DNA from: Hydrogenophaga taeniospiralis CCUG 15921
GTDB taxonomy: Bacteria; Pseudomonadota; Gammaproteobacteria; Burkholderiales; Burkholderiaceae_C
Direction of reading: 5' to 3'
DNA: 64,000 nucleotides
NCBI RefSeq assembly: GCF_001592305.1
Contig: NZ_BCWR01000010.1
Location: 124,001-188,000, forward strand
The position numbers and the translations under genes are program-made. How positions within the stretch are numbered: position 1 is the stretch's first letter; the number at the start of each line of letters is the position of its first letter. The notes beneath the pieces were generated by a model that was not told the DNA's origin, did not search any database, and was given only the letters and a program-made list of their open reading frames with translations. Below are positions 35,988-44,113 of this stretch, piece after piece.

Positions 35988-36821
35988 ATGGAGCCCGCCC
36001 TTTCCCCCGAACCGCCCCCGCTCAACCGCCAGCACCACCGGCGCCTGCGCGACATTTACCGCTCGGCCGGCTGGCCCTGCGCCGACATGGTCGAGGTCGA
36101 GCTGCTGGCGGCCGGCCTGCTGGAGCGCCGGGTGTCCGCCGACGGCCATGAAACCCTGCGCGTGACCGACGCTGGCATCCAGACGCTGGCGCGCGTGTTC
36201 GCCAGCAACAAGGCCGCGCGCACGCCGCACGAGGCCCTGGTCGAGCAGGTGGCCGTGGCCATGACGCGCGCGGGCCGCCTGGCCTGGCGTGGCCTGATGC
36301 TGCGCGTGCCGCTGCCGCGCGCGCTGCTGCTGGGCGAGGCCGCCGCGCCCATGGCGGCAGAGCCCGCGCCCGGCTGGGTGGCGCAGATGGCGGCCTTTGA
36401 ATCCGAAGTGACCACCAACCCCAACGAGCCACAACACGCCTGGTGCATGGCCTGTCCCGATGTGTTTTCCATCCGCCGCAGCTCGGTCGAGTCCTACCTG
36501 GAACCGGTGGTGCACGAGATCAAGGTCAGCCGCGCCGACCTGCTGGGCGACCTGAAGAAGCCCGCCAAGCGCGCCGCCTACCTGGAGATGGCCAGCGCCT
36601 GCTGGTACGTGCTAGGCCACGACGCCAAAGGCCGGCCCATCGCCCAGCCCGAAGAGGTGCCGCCCGAATGCGGCGTGATGTACGCACGAGACGGCGAACT
36701 CAGCATCGCCCGCGAAGCACCCCGCCGCGCCATTCAGCGCCTGCCGTTCCATGTGTGGATGACGCTGGCGCAGACCGAGCCGGCCGTGCGGCTGGAGGAG
36801 TCGGGTCAGGCGCGGTTTTGA
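35988..36821 (+). CDS. PD-(D/E)XK-type DNA repair protein (MmcB-like)
   Basis: A 277-residue protein. The first 110 residues are a winged-helix-like segment (ADMVEVELLAAGLLERRV, TDAGIQTLARVF). The second half has the nuclease core ACPDVFSIRRSS, then VVHEIKVSRADLLGDLKKP (PD and ExK), as in MmcB-type repair endonucleases. There is no ribosome site: a LexA-like box ends three bases before the ATG. Before the IS insertion it and the helicase-nuclease gene shared one divergent promoter, so both probably act in the same DNA repair pathway. Catalysis is inferred from motif only. Confidence 0.75.
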   Translation: MEPALSPEPPPLNRQHHRRLRDIYRSAGWPCADMVEVELLAAGLLERRVSADGHETLRVTDAGIQTLARVFASNKAARTPHEALVEQVAVAMTRAGRLAWRGLMLRVPLPRALLLGEAAAPMAAEPAPGWVAQMAAFESEVTTNPNEPQHAWCMACPDVFSIRRSSVESYLEPVVHEIKVSRADLLGDLKKPAKRAAYLEMASACWYVLGHDAKGRPIAQPEEVPPECGVMYARDGELSIAREAPRRAIQRLPFHVWMTLAQTEPAVRLEESGQARF

Positions 36822-36993
36822 ACGCTGGGCCCCTTGGCTCAGGGGGTGATAAAGCTATCAGCCGGATTGGATGTTTCTCCGGCGTACGTCAAAGCTGATA
36901 CGGGTCTTATCACGCTGAGGCTATAGTGCAGAGGTGCGGGATGCACTGCCGGAGTTGGTCCGGAAAGTGCTGCATATTTACCTGGGTTATCCC

Positions 36994-37323
36994 ATGAATT
37001 GGCTGATTGAAAATCTGTTTTGGATACCTTTTCTCGTTATTCCCGGGTACCTCTTATTTCGCATGATTCGCTACGGGGGCGTTAAAGCTGCGATGTTTGG
37101 TGCAAAGATTGAAAAGACTCTTGGTGAAGTCGAAGGGCATCCGCAACGGCCCGTCTCCCTGCGGTTGAAAGTACATGTGCTTGACGGCGGCTCTTCCGAC
37201 AAGGCGGTTGGTCTAGAACTCATAGCAAAGAGCTTTGCGAGTTACCAGATGATGCCAGTTACGCTTTCTGTCGTCGAAGCGAAGAAACTCTCTTCACTTC
37301 TTCAGTCTGCTATTAATGAATAA
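36994..37323 (+). CDS. Small membrane-anchored protein, unknown function
   Basis: About 109 residues from the ATG at 36994 (MNWLIENLFWIPFLVIPGYL); a GTG at 36934 would add 20 residues with no support. One N-terminal transmembrane segment is followed by a soluble domain of beta-rich appearance (PVSLRLKVHVLDGG). No family recognised. GC content is below that of neighbours, suggesting acquired DNA. Confidence 0.6.
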   Translation: MNWLIENLFWIPFLVIPGYLLFRMIRYGGVKAAMFGAKIEKTLGEVEGHPQRPVSLRLKVHVLDGGSSDKAVGLELIAKSFASYQMMPVTLSVVEAKKLSSLLQSAINE

Positions 37324-37507
37324 GGCCAGGATGTGCCTGTTATCAACCTGAAATGGCCGGCTGGAATTCTCTATGGCAATAGTGGAGCAGCTATTTAGGA
37401 GTGCATGGTGGTTTTGGAAGAAGTCGCATGCGCTAGAAATCTAGATAAGGCCTTCTATATGAGGGCTTTCTCAACGATGTTGAGGTGAAGGTTCGTGAGT
37501 ATCAAAG

Positions 37508-37993
37508 ATGCAACGCCGTGAACTTCTCGCACTCTTTCTTGCTGGAACGTTGGCCTCCGTACACGCACAGTCCATTGACTTGGTTCGTGTCCTGAAGGCC
37601 GAAAGAAAGCTTCAGCTCCTTTCGTCCTCTGTCGTGCAGAAGGAGTTCAAAGTTGCGCTTGGGGGTTCCCCAGTTGGCCACAAGCAAATCGAAGGCGATC
37701 AGAAAACGCCAGAAGGAAACTACGTCCTCGATTACAAGAAGTCAGATAGCGCGTTCTACAAGGCCATCCACATCTCGTATCCAAACGCGGAAGACACAGC
37801 ACGCGCCAAGAAGCAAGGCGTATCGCCTGGCGGGCAGATCATGATTCATGGTCAAAAGAACGGCCTGGGCTGGCTCTCCGGTGTTTCCCAAAGCTTCGAT
37901 TGGACGAATGGCTGTGTCGCACTGAGCAACGCCGACATGGAGGAAGTGTGGAAGTTGGTCAAGTCCGGAACCCGGATCGAGCTGCGCCCATAG
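37508..37993 (+). CDS. L,D-transpeptidase (YkuD) family protein
   Basis: A 161-residue secreted protein. It has a signal peptide of about 21 residues (cleavage near VHA-QS) and then a YkuD catalytic domain with IMIHGQ and the active-site cysteine in DWTNGCVALSNADMEEVW. Such enzymes form 3-3 peptidoglycan cross-links or attach proteins to the wall. The segment KTPEGNYVLDYKK is also typical. It is monocistronic, with lower GC than the chromosome core. Confidence 0.9.
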   Translation: MQRRELLALFLAGTLASVHAQSIDLVRVLKAERKLQLLSSSVVQKEFKVALGGSPVGHKQIEGDQKTPEGNYVLDYKKSDSAFYKAIHISYPNAEDTARAKKQGVSPGGQIMIHGQKNGLGWLSGVSQSFDWTNGCVALSNADMEEVWKLVKSGTRIELRP

Positions 37994-38104
37994 CGGCCTC
38001 TGGTTACCGGAGCAAGTCCAGGCGACCAGGCCGTCAGGAAGGAAAAGAGCCCAAGCGGCGTCACGCCTTCCCTGCGCGTTTACAGGCCTTCAGGGCCACC
38101 GAGC

Positions 38105-38494
38105 TCACGGCATCAGGCTCTTGCAGACCCGCCGCAATCGCTGCTCAGCGTCCTGTGCGACAGCCTGCACCTCGGGCTTGTCGACCATTTCCATCATCAC
38201 CAGCGGATCGATGAACGCCACCGTGACGCGGCCTTCGGCTTCCTGGCGGACGACCACGTTGCACGGCAGCAGCAGGCCGATGTCGGGCTCGGCCTGCAAG
38301 GCCTTGTGCGCCAACGGCGGGTTGCAGGCACCCAGGATGCGGTAGGGCGGCATGTCGACGCCGAGCTTTTCCTTCATCGCGCCCTGCACGTCGATGTCGC
38401 TGAGCACACCGAAACCCTCTTGCTTGAGCGCAGCCGTGACGCGCTCGAGGGCGTCGCCGAACGGCAGTTCGAGGGTGGTATTGAATCCGTACAT
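38105..38494 (-). CDS. DUF302-domain protein
   Basis: A 129-residue cytosolic protein. The DUF302 core includes [20 protein letters not shown] and [16 protein letters not shown], then [21 protein letters not shown] lies upstream of the ATG at 38494. The family is common in proteobacteria and has no settled function; links to stress or redox have been suggested for some members. Confidence 0.88.
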   Translation of the reverse strand: MYGFNTTLELPFGDALERVTAALKQEGFGVLSDIDVQGAMKEKLGVDMPPYRILGACNPPLAHKALQAEPDIGLLLPCNVVVRQEAEGRVTVAFIDPLVMMEMVDKPEVQAVAQDAEQRLRRVCKSLMP

Positions 38495-38565
38495 CTTGGG
38501 TCTCCTTGGGGGGTGATGGGCCTGCAGTGGGCATGCGCCCGGGTGGTGGATTGGCTCCGGGGTGA

Positions 38566-38853
38566 TCAGCCGCCCGACGTTGGGGGCTTGCCGCCGGGGC
38601 CGGGAACCAGGTGGGCGCGGCGCTCGGCGTTCAGGCCGGGGGTGGCACGCATGTCGGTGTCGACTTGGCCGGCGTCGAGGTCGCGTTTGGCCTGGACCAT
38701 CTTGGGGTCGGGCTCCTCGGCCGTGGTGTCGGTCGACTCGTCGCGTTCGTGAGGCAGCGGCAGGTCGGGGTTCAGGTTGGGCGGCTTCGCGCCACGTTGC
38801 GGGGTGGGCATCTGGCGTCCGATGGGGCGCTTGGTGCCAGAGTGCTGGGACAT
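38566..38853 (-). CDS. Small proline-rich hydrophilic protein
   Basis: A 95-residue, probably disordered protein ([20 protein letters not shown], ending [12 protein letters not shown]). The ATG at 38853 is chosen over 38910 because the extra N-terminus looks like untranslated leader. No domain recognised. It belongs to a run of small minus-strand genes with DUF302 and a lipoprotein. Confidence 0.6.
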   Translation of the reverse strand: MSQHSGTKRPIGRQMPTPQRGAKPPNLNPDLPLPHERDESTDTTAEEPDPKMVQAKRDLDAGQVDTDMRATPGLNAERRAHLVPGPGGKPPTSGG

Positions 38854-38906
38854 GGGGCGACCTTCACTGGTTGGACGGAGGGAAGGGGGCGCTGCGGCGA
38901 TCTGGC

Positions 38907-39224
38907 TCACTTGGGTGGGCTCAGCGGTGCCGAGTGATCGTTGTTCTGCCCGGGCAGCAGCTTCTCTTCTGACTCTTCCTTGGGCTTCCTTGTTCCGTCC
39001 GTTTCACCCAGCGCCGGGTCCGACTTGGCATCGCTCCCCGGCGGGAAAACCGACTCGGCGGGCGGCAGCGACGGATCGGCGACCGGCGCGGCGGGGGTGG
39101 TGCCGGACTCGGCCGGCACCGGTGAACCGAGCGTCGGCTTCGGGGGGCTCAGCGGTGTCTTGTCGCAGGCGCCCAGAAGCAGCGCAGCTGCGCAAAGCGC
39201 GATCAAGGTCAATGGTGTTTTCAT
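38907..39224 (-). CDS. Small proline-rich lipoprotein
   Basis: A 105-residue protein with a lipoprotein signal: MKTPLTLIALCAAALLLGAC ends in the lipobox LGAC. The mature part is Pro/Ser/Glu-rich with the repeated element PLSPPK at both ends (DKTPLSPPKP and APLSPPK). An AGAGGA site lies before the ATG. Function unknown. The opposite strand of the following region is open for over 1,100 codons, but that is a GC artefact. Confidence 0.75.
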   Translation of the reverse strand: MKTPLTLIALCAAALLLGACDKTPLSPPKPTLGSPVPAESGTTPAAPVADPSLPPAESVFPPGSDAKSDPALGETDGTRKPKEESEEKLLPGQNNDHSAPLSPPK

Positions 39225-39356
39225 GCGGTTCCTCTGTGGGTTGCTCGGTTCACCGAGGGGGCTGGGGCTCAATAGAAACCGTAAGGCCCCGCGTCGCGGA
39301 GGTCTGTGCGCTTGCGAACTGACGGCCCGTGCCGTGTCGACAACGATGGCACCTAC

Positions 39357-40877
39357 ATGCGCTGTTTGCTGATCCTTGCCCACCCCCGCCGCGACAGCCT
39401 GTGTGGCGCGCTCTTCGATGCGTGCGGCGAAGGTGCGCGCCAGGCTGGCGCGGAGTGCCGCGAGCTGGTCCTGGGCGAGCTGCATTTCGATCCCGACGTG
39501 CACGCCGTCTCGCCCGAGCAGCAGCCGCTGGAGCCGGACCTGCAACGCGCGCAGCGGGACATTCAGTGGGCGGAGCACCTGGTGTTCGTCTACCCCACCT
39601 GGTGGGGCACCTTCCCGGCCCTGCTCAAGGGTTTTCTGGACCGGGTGCTGACGCCGGGTTTCGCTTTCCGCCATGTCACGCACGACCGCTGGGACAAGCT
39701 GCTCAGCGGCCGCACGGCGGACCTGATCACCACCATGGACACGCCGCCGCTGATCTACCGCCTCATCTACCGCGCGCCGGGGCAGCAGGCGCTGGCGCGC
39801 GCGACGCTCGGCTACTGCGGCATCCGCAGCGCGCACGTCGAAACCTGCGGCCCGGTGATCGCCGCCGATGCCGGCCAGCGCCAGCAATGGCTGGACCGCG
39901 CCCGGTCCATCGGCGCGCGCCTGGCCACGGGCGCGCTCTCGCCCTCGCAGCGCCGCTGGCAGCGCGTGGGCGCCTGGCTGGCCGCGCTGCGGCTGCAGTT
40001 CTACCCGATGACCTGGATCGCCTACACCGTCGGGGCGCTGCTGGCCACCGGGGGCGCGCCGCTGGCGATGGCGCCGTACCTCGTCGGCTATCTCGTGCTG
40101 TTTCTGCTCGAAGCGGCCACGGTGTTTCTCAACGACTGGTTCGATTTCGACAGCGACCGGATCAACCGCAACGGCGGCCCGTTCACCGGGGGCTCGCGTG
40201 TGCTGGTGGACGGCCAGCTCGACCACGCGGCGATGCGCCAGGGCATCGCTCTGTCGATGCTGGGCGCCGCAGGGGCGCTCGCCGTTCTCGCCGCCGTGGC
40301 CCCCGCTGCCTCCGCCGGGTCGGCGGTCGGGGTCTACACCGTGTTTGCCGTGCTCGCGCTCGCCTACACCGTGCCACCCCTGAAGCTCTCGCACCGCGGC
40401 CTGGGCGAGGTCGACGTGGCGCTCACCCACAGCATCGGCGCGGTCCTGGCCGGCTACGTGGTGCAGGGCGGCCACTGGGCCGACAGCCTGCCCTGGCTGC
40501 TCGCGCTGCCGCTGGGCCTGGCGGTGCTGCCGTCCATCCTGCTCGCCGGTTGCCCCGACCGCACGGCCGACCAGGCGGCTGGCAAGCGCACGCTGGTGGT
40601 CCGGCTCGGCCCACGCGCGGCCATCCGCCTGGCGATGGCCGCCTGCCTTGCCGCACCCGCCATCGCCGCGCTGTTGGCGCTGACGCGCACGGACCTGTCG
40701 GCGCTGCTCGTGTGGAGCGCCGCTGGCGGCACGCTGCATGCCATCTGGCTGTGGCGGTGTCTGTACCGTCTGGCCAACGGCGAGCTGCCCGACCGCATCG
40801 ATGGCCCCATCGTCCTGGCCCTGACCTTCATTCTCTGGTTCTGCGTGCCGCCGCTCATCGTGTTGGCCCGTGCCTAG
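39357..40877 (+). CDS. Flavodoxin-fold quinone reductase fused to UbiA-family prenyltransferase
   Basis: 506 residues, two domains in one frame. Residues 1-185 resemble the NAD(P)H:quinone oxidoreductase/flavodoxin-2 family (MRCLLILAHPRRDS, HLVFVYPTWWGTFPALLKGF). Residues about 205-506 form a UbiA-type polytopic prenyltransferase with the first Asp-rich motif NDWFDFDSDRIN (N259-D267) and a second PDRTADQAAGKRT (D401, D405). One natural reading is prenylation of an aromatic acceptor such as a naphthoquinol, with the reductase supplying the reduced quinone. The start is ambiguous because the ribosome site is weak. Confidence 0.85.
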   Translation: MRCLLILAHPRRDSLCGALFDACGEGARQAGAECRELVLGELHFDPDVHAVSPEQQPLEPDLQRAQRDIQWAEHLVFVYPTWWGTFPALLKGFLDRVLTPGFAFRHVTHDRWDKLLSGRTADLITTMDTPPLIYRLIYRAPGQQALARATLGYCGIRSAHVETCGPVIAADAGQRQQWLDRARSIGARLATGALSPSQRRWQRVGAWLAALRLQFYPMTWIAYTVGALLATGGAPLAMAPYLVGYLVLFLLEAATVFLNDWFDFDSDRINRNGGPFTGGSRVLVDGQLDHAAMRQGIALSMLGAAGALAVLAAVAPAASAGSAVGVYTVFAVLALAYTVPPLKLSHRGLGEVDVALTHSIGAVLAGYVVQGGHWADSLPWLLALPLGLAVLPSILLAGCPDRTADQAAGKRTLVVRLGPRAAIRLAMAACLAAPAIAALLALTRTDLSALLVWSAAGGTLHAIWLWRCLYRLANGELPDRIDGPIVLALTFILWFCVPPLIVLARA

Positions 40878-40913
40878 GGCCTGCCATCGCGCCGCGGTGC
40901 GGGCGCCCCACCC

Positions 40914-41927
40914 ATGAAAAAACGAACACGCCCGTCCGCCTGGGCCAAGAGCTTCGAGCGCAGCCTCAACGCGATGACCCGCCTGGCCACCGCTTCCGGC
41001 ACCCGTGCGCTCAAGAAGACCCTGAAGCCTGTAGTGGCCAAGCGCACACCGCCACCCGGTGCCGGTGCGTGGATTCCCGGCGTGGCCCTGGGCACGGCGG
41101 GCGCCCGGCGCTTTCGGCTCTACCGCCCGCCCGGGGTCCAGTCGGGCGAGCAGCTGCCGCTGATGGTGATGCTGCATGGTTGCGGGCAAGACGCCAACAG
41201 CTTCGCCGCCAGCACACGCATGAACCGCATCGCCATGCGCGAGCGCTTTCTGGTGCTCTACCCCGAGCAAGACCGTCTGGCCAACGGGCAGGGCTGCTGG
41301 AACTGGTTCGACACCAAGACCGGCCGTGCCTACGGCGAAGCCGCCTTGATCATGAAGGCGGTCGACCAGGTCTGCCTGCTGTATCCCGTGGACCGGGCGC
41401 GCATCGCCGTCGCCGGCCTCTCGGCCGGCGCGAGCATGGCCGCCTTGCTGGTCACCCGGCACCCGGGGCGCTTCAAGGCCGTCGTCATGCACTCGGGCAT
41501 TCCACCCGGCACCGCGCACTCCACCCTGTCGGCGCTGGGCGCCATGCACGGCCATCGCGCCACCACCCCCTTGGCGGCCACGCCGGGCACGATGGAGGCC
41601 CACTGGCCGCCCCTGCTGGTGATCCACGGCGACGCGGACGCCGTGGTCTCGCCCAAAAACGGCCAGGCCGCGGCGGAGGTCTGGGCCCACGCCGCCGGGG
41701 CGCGGGCGAGCGAGGCGCGCAGCGTCCAGCGAGGCCAGCGCTACCCGATGCGGGTCACCGATTTCAAACGCAAGGGCAGCACCGTGGCCACGCTGGTCGC
41801 CGTGAGCGGCCTGGCCCACGCGTGGAGCGGCGGCGCCGCGAGCAAGGCCTTCAGCGACGGCCAGGGGCCCGATGCATCGCGCATGGTCTGGGCGTTTGCG
41901 GCCAAGCAGTTTCGGGCCGAGGGGTGA
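40914..41927 (+). CDS. PHB-depolymerase-family alpha/beta-hydrolase esterase
   Basis: A 337-residue esterase of the Esterase_phd family. The oxyanion region is MLHGCGQDAN, the nucleophile elbow AGLSAGASMAA, the acid HGDADAVV and the histidine GLAHAWSGG. There is no signal peptide, so it is probably cytosolic, unlike secreted polyhydroxybutyrate depolymerases. It starts 36 bp after the fusion gene and may be co-transcribed. Substrate not established. Confidence 0.88.
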   Translation: MKKRTRPSAWAKSFERSLNAMTRLATASGTRALKKTLKPVVAKRTPPPGAGAWIPGVALGTAGARRFRLYRPPGVQSGEQLPLMVMLHGCGQDANSFAASTRMNRIAMRERFLVLYPEQDRLANGQGCWNWFDTKTGRAYGEAALIMKAVDQVCLLYPVDRARIAVAGLSAGASMAALLVTRHPGRFKAVVMHSGIPPGTAHSTLSALGAMHGHRATTPLAATPGTMEAHWPPLLVIHGDADAVVSPKNGQAAAEVWAHAAGARASEARSVQRGQRYPMRVTDFKRKGSTVATLVAVSGLAHAWSGGAASKAFSDGQGPDASRMVWAFAAKQFRAEG

Positions 41928-42069
41928 GCGCTGGCGGTGGCCGATGAAGCGGCTGGACCAGCGCCTGGTTGTTGGTTGGCGAACAGACAGACCGCCTCGA
42001 ACCTGACCCCATAGGGGCTCTGCGATTGGCAGACAAACGCATCCCGCCCCCACACCGAAAGGAAACACC

Positions 42070-42261
42070 ATGACCCGCGAGAAAACGGCCCACATCGAGC
42101 CATCCAAGCACTCCACCGACGAAGTCGATGAATTTCTGGAAATGGTGAAAGACAACGTCGACGACGCTCCAGGCGCTGGTTCGCCGGCCATCAAGCCGAA
42201 CACGAATCTGGACGACGACGGCAAGCCCACCACGGACACGCCGAAGAACCCCAAGATCTGA
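42070..42261 (+). CDS. Small acidic hydrophilic protein
   Basis: 63 residues (MTREKTAHIEPSKHSTDEVD, then KPNTNLDDDGKPTTDTPKNP). GAAAGGAAAC precedes the ATG. Likely disordered. No family recognised. Confidence 0.6.
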   Translation: MTREKTAHIEPSKHSTDEVDEFLEMVKDNVDDAPGAGSPAIKPNTNLDDDGKPTTDTPKNPKI

Positions 42262-42368
42262 ACTGTCCGCTTTCAGCGCCGGGTTGAAACCGGCAGAATG
42301 GCCCGGTTCAGGCCGACCGGGATGTGCCCGGTTCGACAACCCGATGGCGTTGAAAGAGGTGCGTGCTC

Positions 42369-42617
42369 ATGAGAATGGTGGCTTTGTTATTGGCTCTTCT
42401 GGTGGTCGGCCTTCTCGTGGCCCGTCAAATGGGCGGCGGCGCGCCGGCTCAGGTCAAGCAACCGGAAGCCATTTCGGATGTGGCGGTCCCCGCCATGCCC
42501 GCCGTTCCCACAAAGCCCCAGGATCTGCCCGAGTTTGAACGGCAGGTGGAGGGCTACGTCAGCGATCTGGCCGCTGAGCGGGTGAAGCAGATGGAGCAGG
42601 CGGAATCGGGGAAGTGA
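42369..42617 (+). CDS. Small single-pass membrane protein
   Basis: 82 residues from the ATG at 42369, with an N-terminal transmembrane anchor (MVALLLALLVVGLLVA) and an Ala/Pro-rich periplasmic or cytosolic tail ending VKQMEQAESGK. GAAAGAGG lies upstream. A GTG at 42363 is an alternative start. Function unknown. Confidence 0.6.
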   Translation: MRMVALLLALLVVGLLVARQMGGGAPAQVKQPEAISDVAVPAMPAVPTKPQDLPEFERQVEGYVSDLAAERVKQMEQAESGK

Positions 42618-42759
42618 CGGGGGACTGCTTCATGCCGCTCCTGGCCGGACCTGGCGTTGCGGATCGATGAGGCTTCAGCGCGCAAATTCTTTCGACTCTT
42701 GTCGATTGCCGGGTGGCAGCTTCGTCGTGAAGACAGCATCCACCAAAAAGGAGTGAGCC

Positions 42760-43128
42760 ATGAAGTACCTCGGCCTTGCGTACTACAACCCTGAAAAATT
42801 CGCCGCGATGGCGCCAGACGACGTGCGAGCATTGGTGAGTCAATGCCCGCCGATGGATGAAAAGATGCGCGCCACCGGAAAGGTGCTGGTTTCCGCGTCA
42901 CTTGCTGAGCCCAAGGACTGGATGACGCTGCGCCCGCGCGGGGGCAAACCACAGATCACCGACGGACCCTATACCGAGGCAAAGGAAATGGTGGGTGGTC
43001 TGTTCATCATCGAGGCCGGAAGCCGTGACGAGGCCATGCGTCTCGCGGCCATGCACCCCGCCGCCTCGTTGGGTGAGTCTGTGGGATGGGGCATCGAGTT
43101 GATTCCCATGGAGTCCTTCCTGGGCTGA
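42760..43128 (+). CDS. YciI-family (DGPF motif) protein
   Basis: A 122-residue small alpha/beta protein with the family motif DGPYTEAKE and MKYLGLAYYNPEKF at the start. AAGGAG precedes the ATG. The family is dimeric and of uncertain function, often near sigma-70-like factors; none is seen here. Monocistronic. Confidence 0.85.
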   Translation: MKYLGLAYYNPEKFAAMAPDDVRALVSQCPPMDEKMRATGKVLVSASLAEPKDWMTLRPRGGKPQITDGPYTEAKEMVGGLFIIEAGSRDEAMRLAAMHPAASLGESVGWGIELIPMESFLG

Positions 43129-43272
43129 TGTTGATCCGGGTCAGGCGGAGCCGGTGCATGCGGGGTAGGTCTACCGAGATGCGGGGGCGGACCGTAACGT
43201 CTGCCTGTGGTGTGGTGACTGCCTCGTGCCGACCCGTTGTTGTCATTCTCCACTCCCCCAAAAACGCTCCTT
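43129..43272. other. Gap between yciI and the intI remnant
   Basis: About 140 bp with no gene, promoter or repeat that I can support. The rest of the integrase gene would be expected here but is absent, so an edge of a deletion lies near 43273. Confidence 0.5.
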
Positions 43273-43400
43273 CGGACGTACACCTGCTCAATGCTGAGGC
43301 TATAGTGGATGAACCGAATGCGCTCACGCATCTGATCCAAACACCGGTTGGACTGCGGCACAGGGGTGCTGGGTTTCACGGAATTTTTATAACTGGACAT
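43273..43400 (-). pseudogene. Truncated integron integrase (intI), N-terminal fragment only
   Basis: Reading from the ATG at 43400, the frame gives MSSYKNSVKPSTPVPQS and then CLDQMRERIRFIHYSLSIEQ followed by VYVRR. This aligns well with the IntI N-terminus, for example the class 1 [20 protein letters not shown] segment. The tyrosine recombinase catalytic domain is missing: after VYVRR the sequence is unrelated. Orientation is divergent from the cassette at 43516, as in real integrons. The gene is dead; the recombinase would have to act in trans. Confidence 0.8.
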
Positions 43401-43521
43401 GCATCCATGTATATTGGGCGCCAATCCAAGCTGCAAGCCACTTTCAGGAGGGACACATGACCAACTTATGGAGCAGCGGCCAGTTTATAGAGCAGGTTTT
43501 GCTCTGGACATTACGTTAGGC
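43401..43521 (+). other. Probable attI segment with GTTAGGC core
   Basis: The stretch between the intI start and the cassette, with the GTTRRRY core GTTAGGC at 43515-43521. The insertion point would lie between 43515 and 43516. No second simple site could be identified by eye. Confidence 0.65.
43457..43519 (+). CDS. 20-codon leader ORF in attI
   Basis: Encodes MTNLWSSGQFIEQVLLWTLR. It has a textbook AGGAGG at 43446-43451, five bases from the ATG. Its TAG stop lies inside the GTTAGGC core, 12 bases ahead of the cassette gene ATG, which lacks a ribosome site of its own. This mirrors ORF-11 of class 1 attI1, which raises translation of the first cassette. Confidence 0.65.
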   Translation: MTNLWSSGQFIEQVLLWTLR

Positions 43522-43531
43522 CTTTGACGCT

Positions 43532-44059
43532 ATGTCGCTGACCGCAGATGACCTAAAGACCGCAGCCTCAGTGGCGGCTATCGTCATATCTTTGGTGTCG
43601 CTCTACTTCACGCGCGCCAACTGGCTGCAGGCGAATCGTCCGATCGTCACAGCGTTCCTAACAGAGCATGAGTCTGGCAACTCGGCCGCGACTTTCAATC
43701 TGGTCTTGGCCAATACGGGAAACAGGCCAGCCGTTAGAGTTCGATTGCATGCGTCCCACAGTGAAATTGCCAAGCTCTTGGAACCCGGTGTAGCCAAGAG
43801 TCGTTTCGAGCAAATCGAGGCCGTTTTCCTGCCAAAGAGCGAAGTTCCTCTCCTTCGAAACGGAGAGGAACTCACAACATCCTTCGGCGCCTTCATTGGT
43901 GTCTCAGCTACCGGTCCTTGGCTACAGTACGGCTCCGAGGTTGCCGTATCCATCACGTACAACGACCTCGAAGGACGTTCGTATGAATCCAGACTTCCAC
44001 TCAAAATCTATGCCCGCGAAGGTTTCGGTGGCGGCGTCTGGGCTGGCAAAAAGGCCTAA
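43532..44059 (+). CDS. Integron cassette gene: membrane-anchored protein of unknown function
   Basis: A 175-residue protein. Residues about 12-27 form a transmembrane helix (ASVAAIVISLVSLYF). The remainder looks like a beta-sandwich domain (FNLVLANTGNRPAVRVRLHA, VAVSITYNDLEGRSYESRLP). No family recognised with confidence. It lies 12 bases after the leader ORF and its stop codon is inside the 5' core of the attC site. GC content is lower than in neighbouring chromosomal genes. Confidence 0.75.
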   Translation: MSLTADDLKTAASVAAIVISLVSLYFTRANWLQANRPIVTAFLTEHESGNSAATFNLVLANTGNRPAVRVRLHASHSEIAKLLEPGVAKSRFEQIEAVFLPKSEVPLLRNGEELTTSFGAFIGVSATGPWLQYGSEVAVSITYNDLEGRSYESRLPLKIYAREGFGGGVWAGKKA

Positions 44060-44113
44060 CTCCTCCGTCAAGGGGACCTGCCTTCGGCAGGCCCCTTACG
44101 TCGAACGTTGAAC
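44054..44113 (+). other. attC recombination site (60 bp)
   Basis: The 5' core GCCTAAC (44054-44060) is complementary to the GTTAGGC at the cassette's left edge. The centre has AAGGGG/CCCCTT and CCTGCC/GGCAGG pairings around a TTC loop. The 3' core GTTGAAC (44107-44113) fits GTTRRRY. Length and layout are typical of a gene-cassette attC. Confidence 0.8.

Noticed and set aside
37405..37488. 27-codon frame reading MVVLEEVACARNLDKAFYMR, similar to the start of group II intron reverse transcriptases
   Set aside because: Too short, no reverse transcriptase motifs follow, and no intron RNA structure is visible.
38907..42254. Minus-strand open frame of over 1,100 codons
   Set aside because: Only its last 105 codons form a credible lipoprotein gene. 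The rest is antisense to the fusion and esterase genes and is low-complexity Arg/Gly/His-rich, typical of GC-rich shadow frames.
43459..43521. A second attC ending in GTTAGGC ahead of the cassette
   Set aside because: The span is about 63 bp and holds an AGAGCA/TGCTCT hairpin, but the 5' core GACCAAC does not fit RYYYAAC and pairs poorly. The intI fragment next to it makes attI the better reading.
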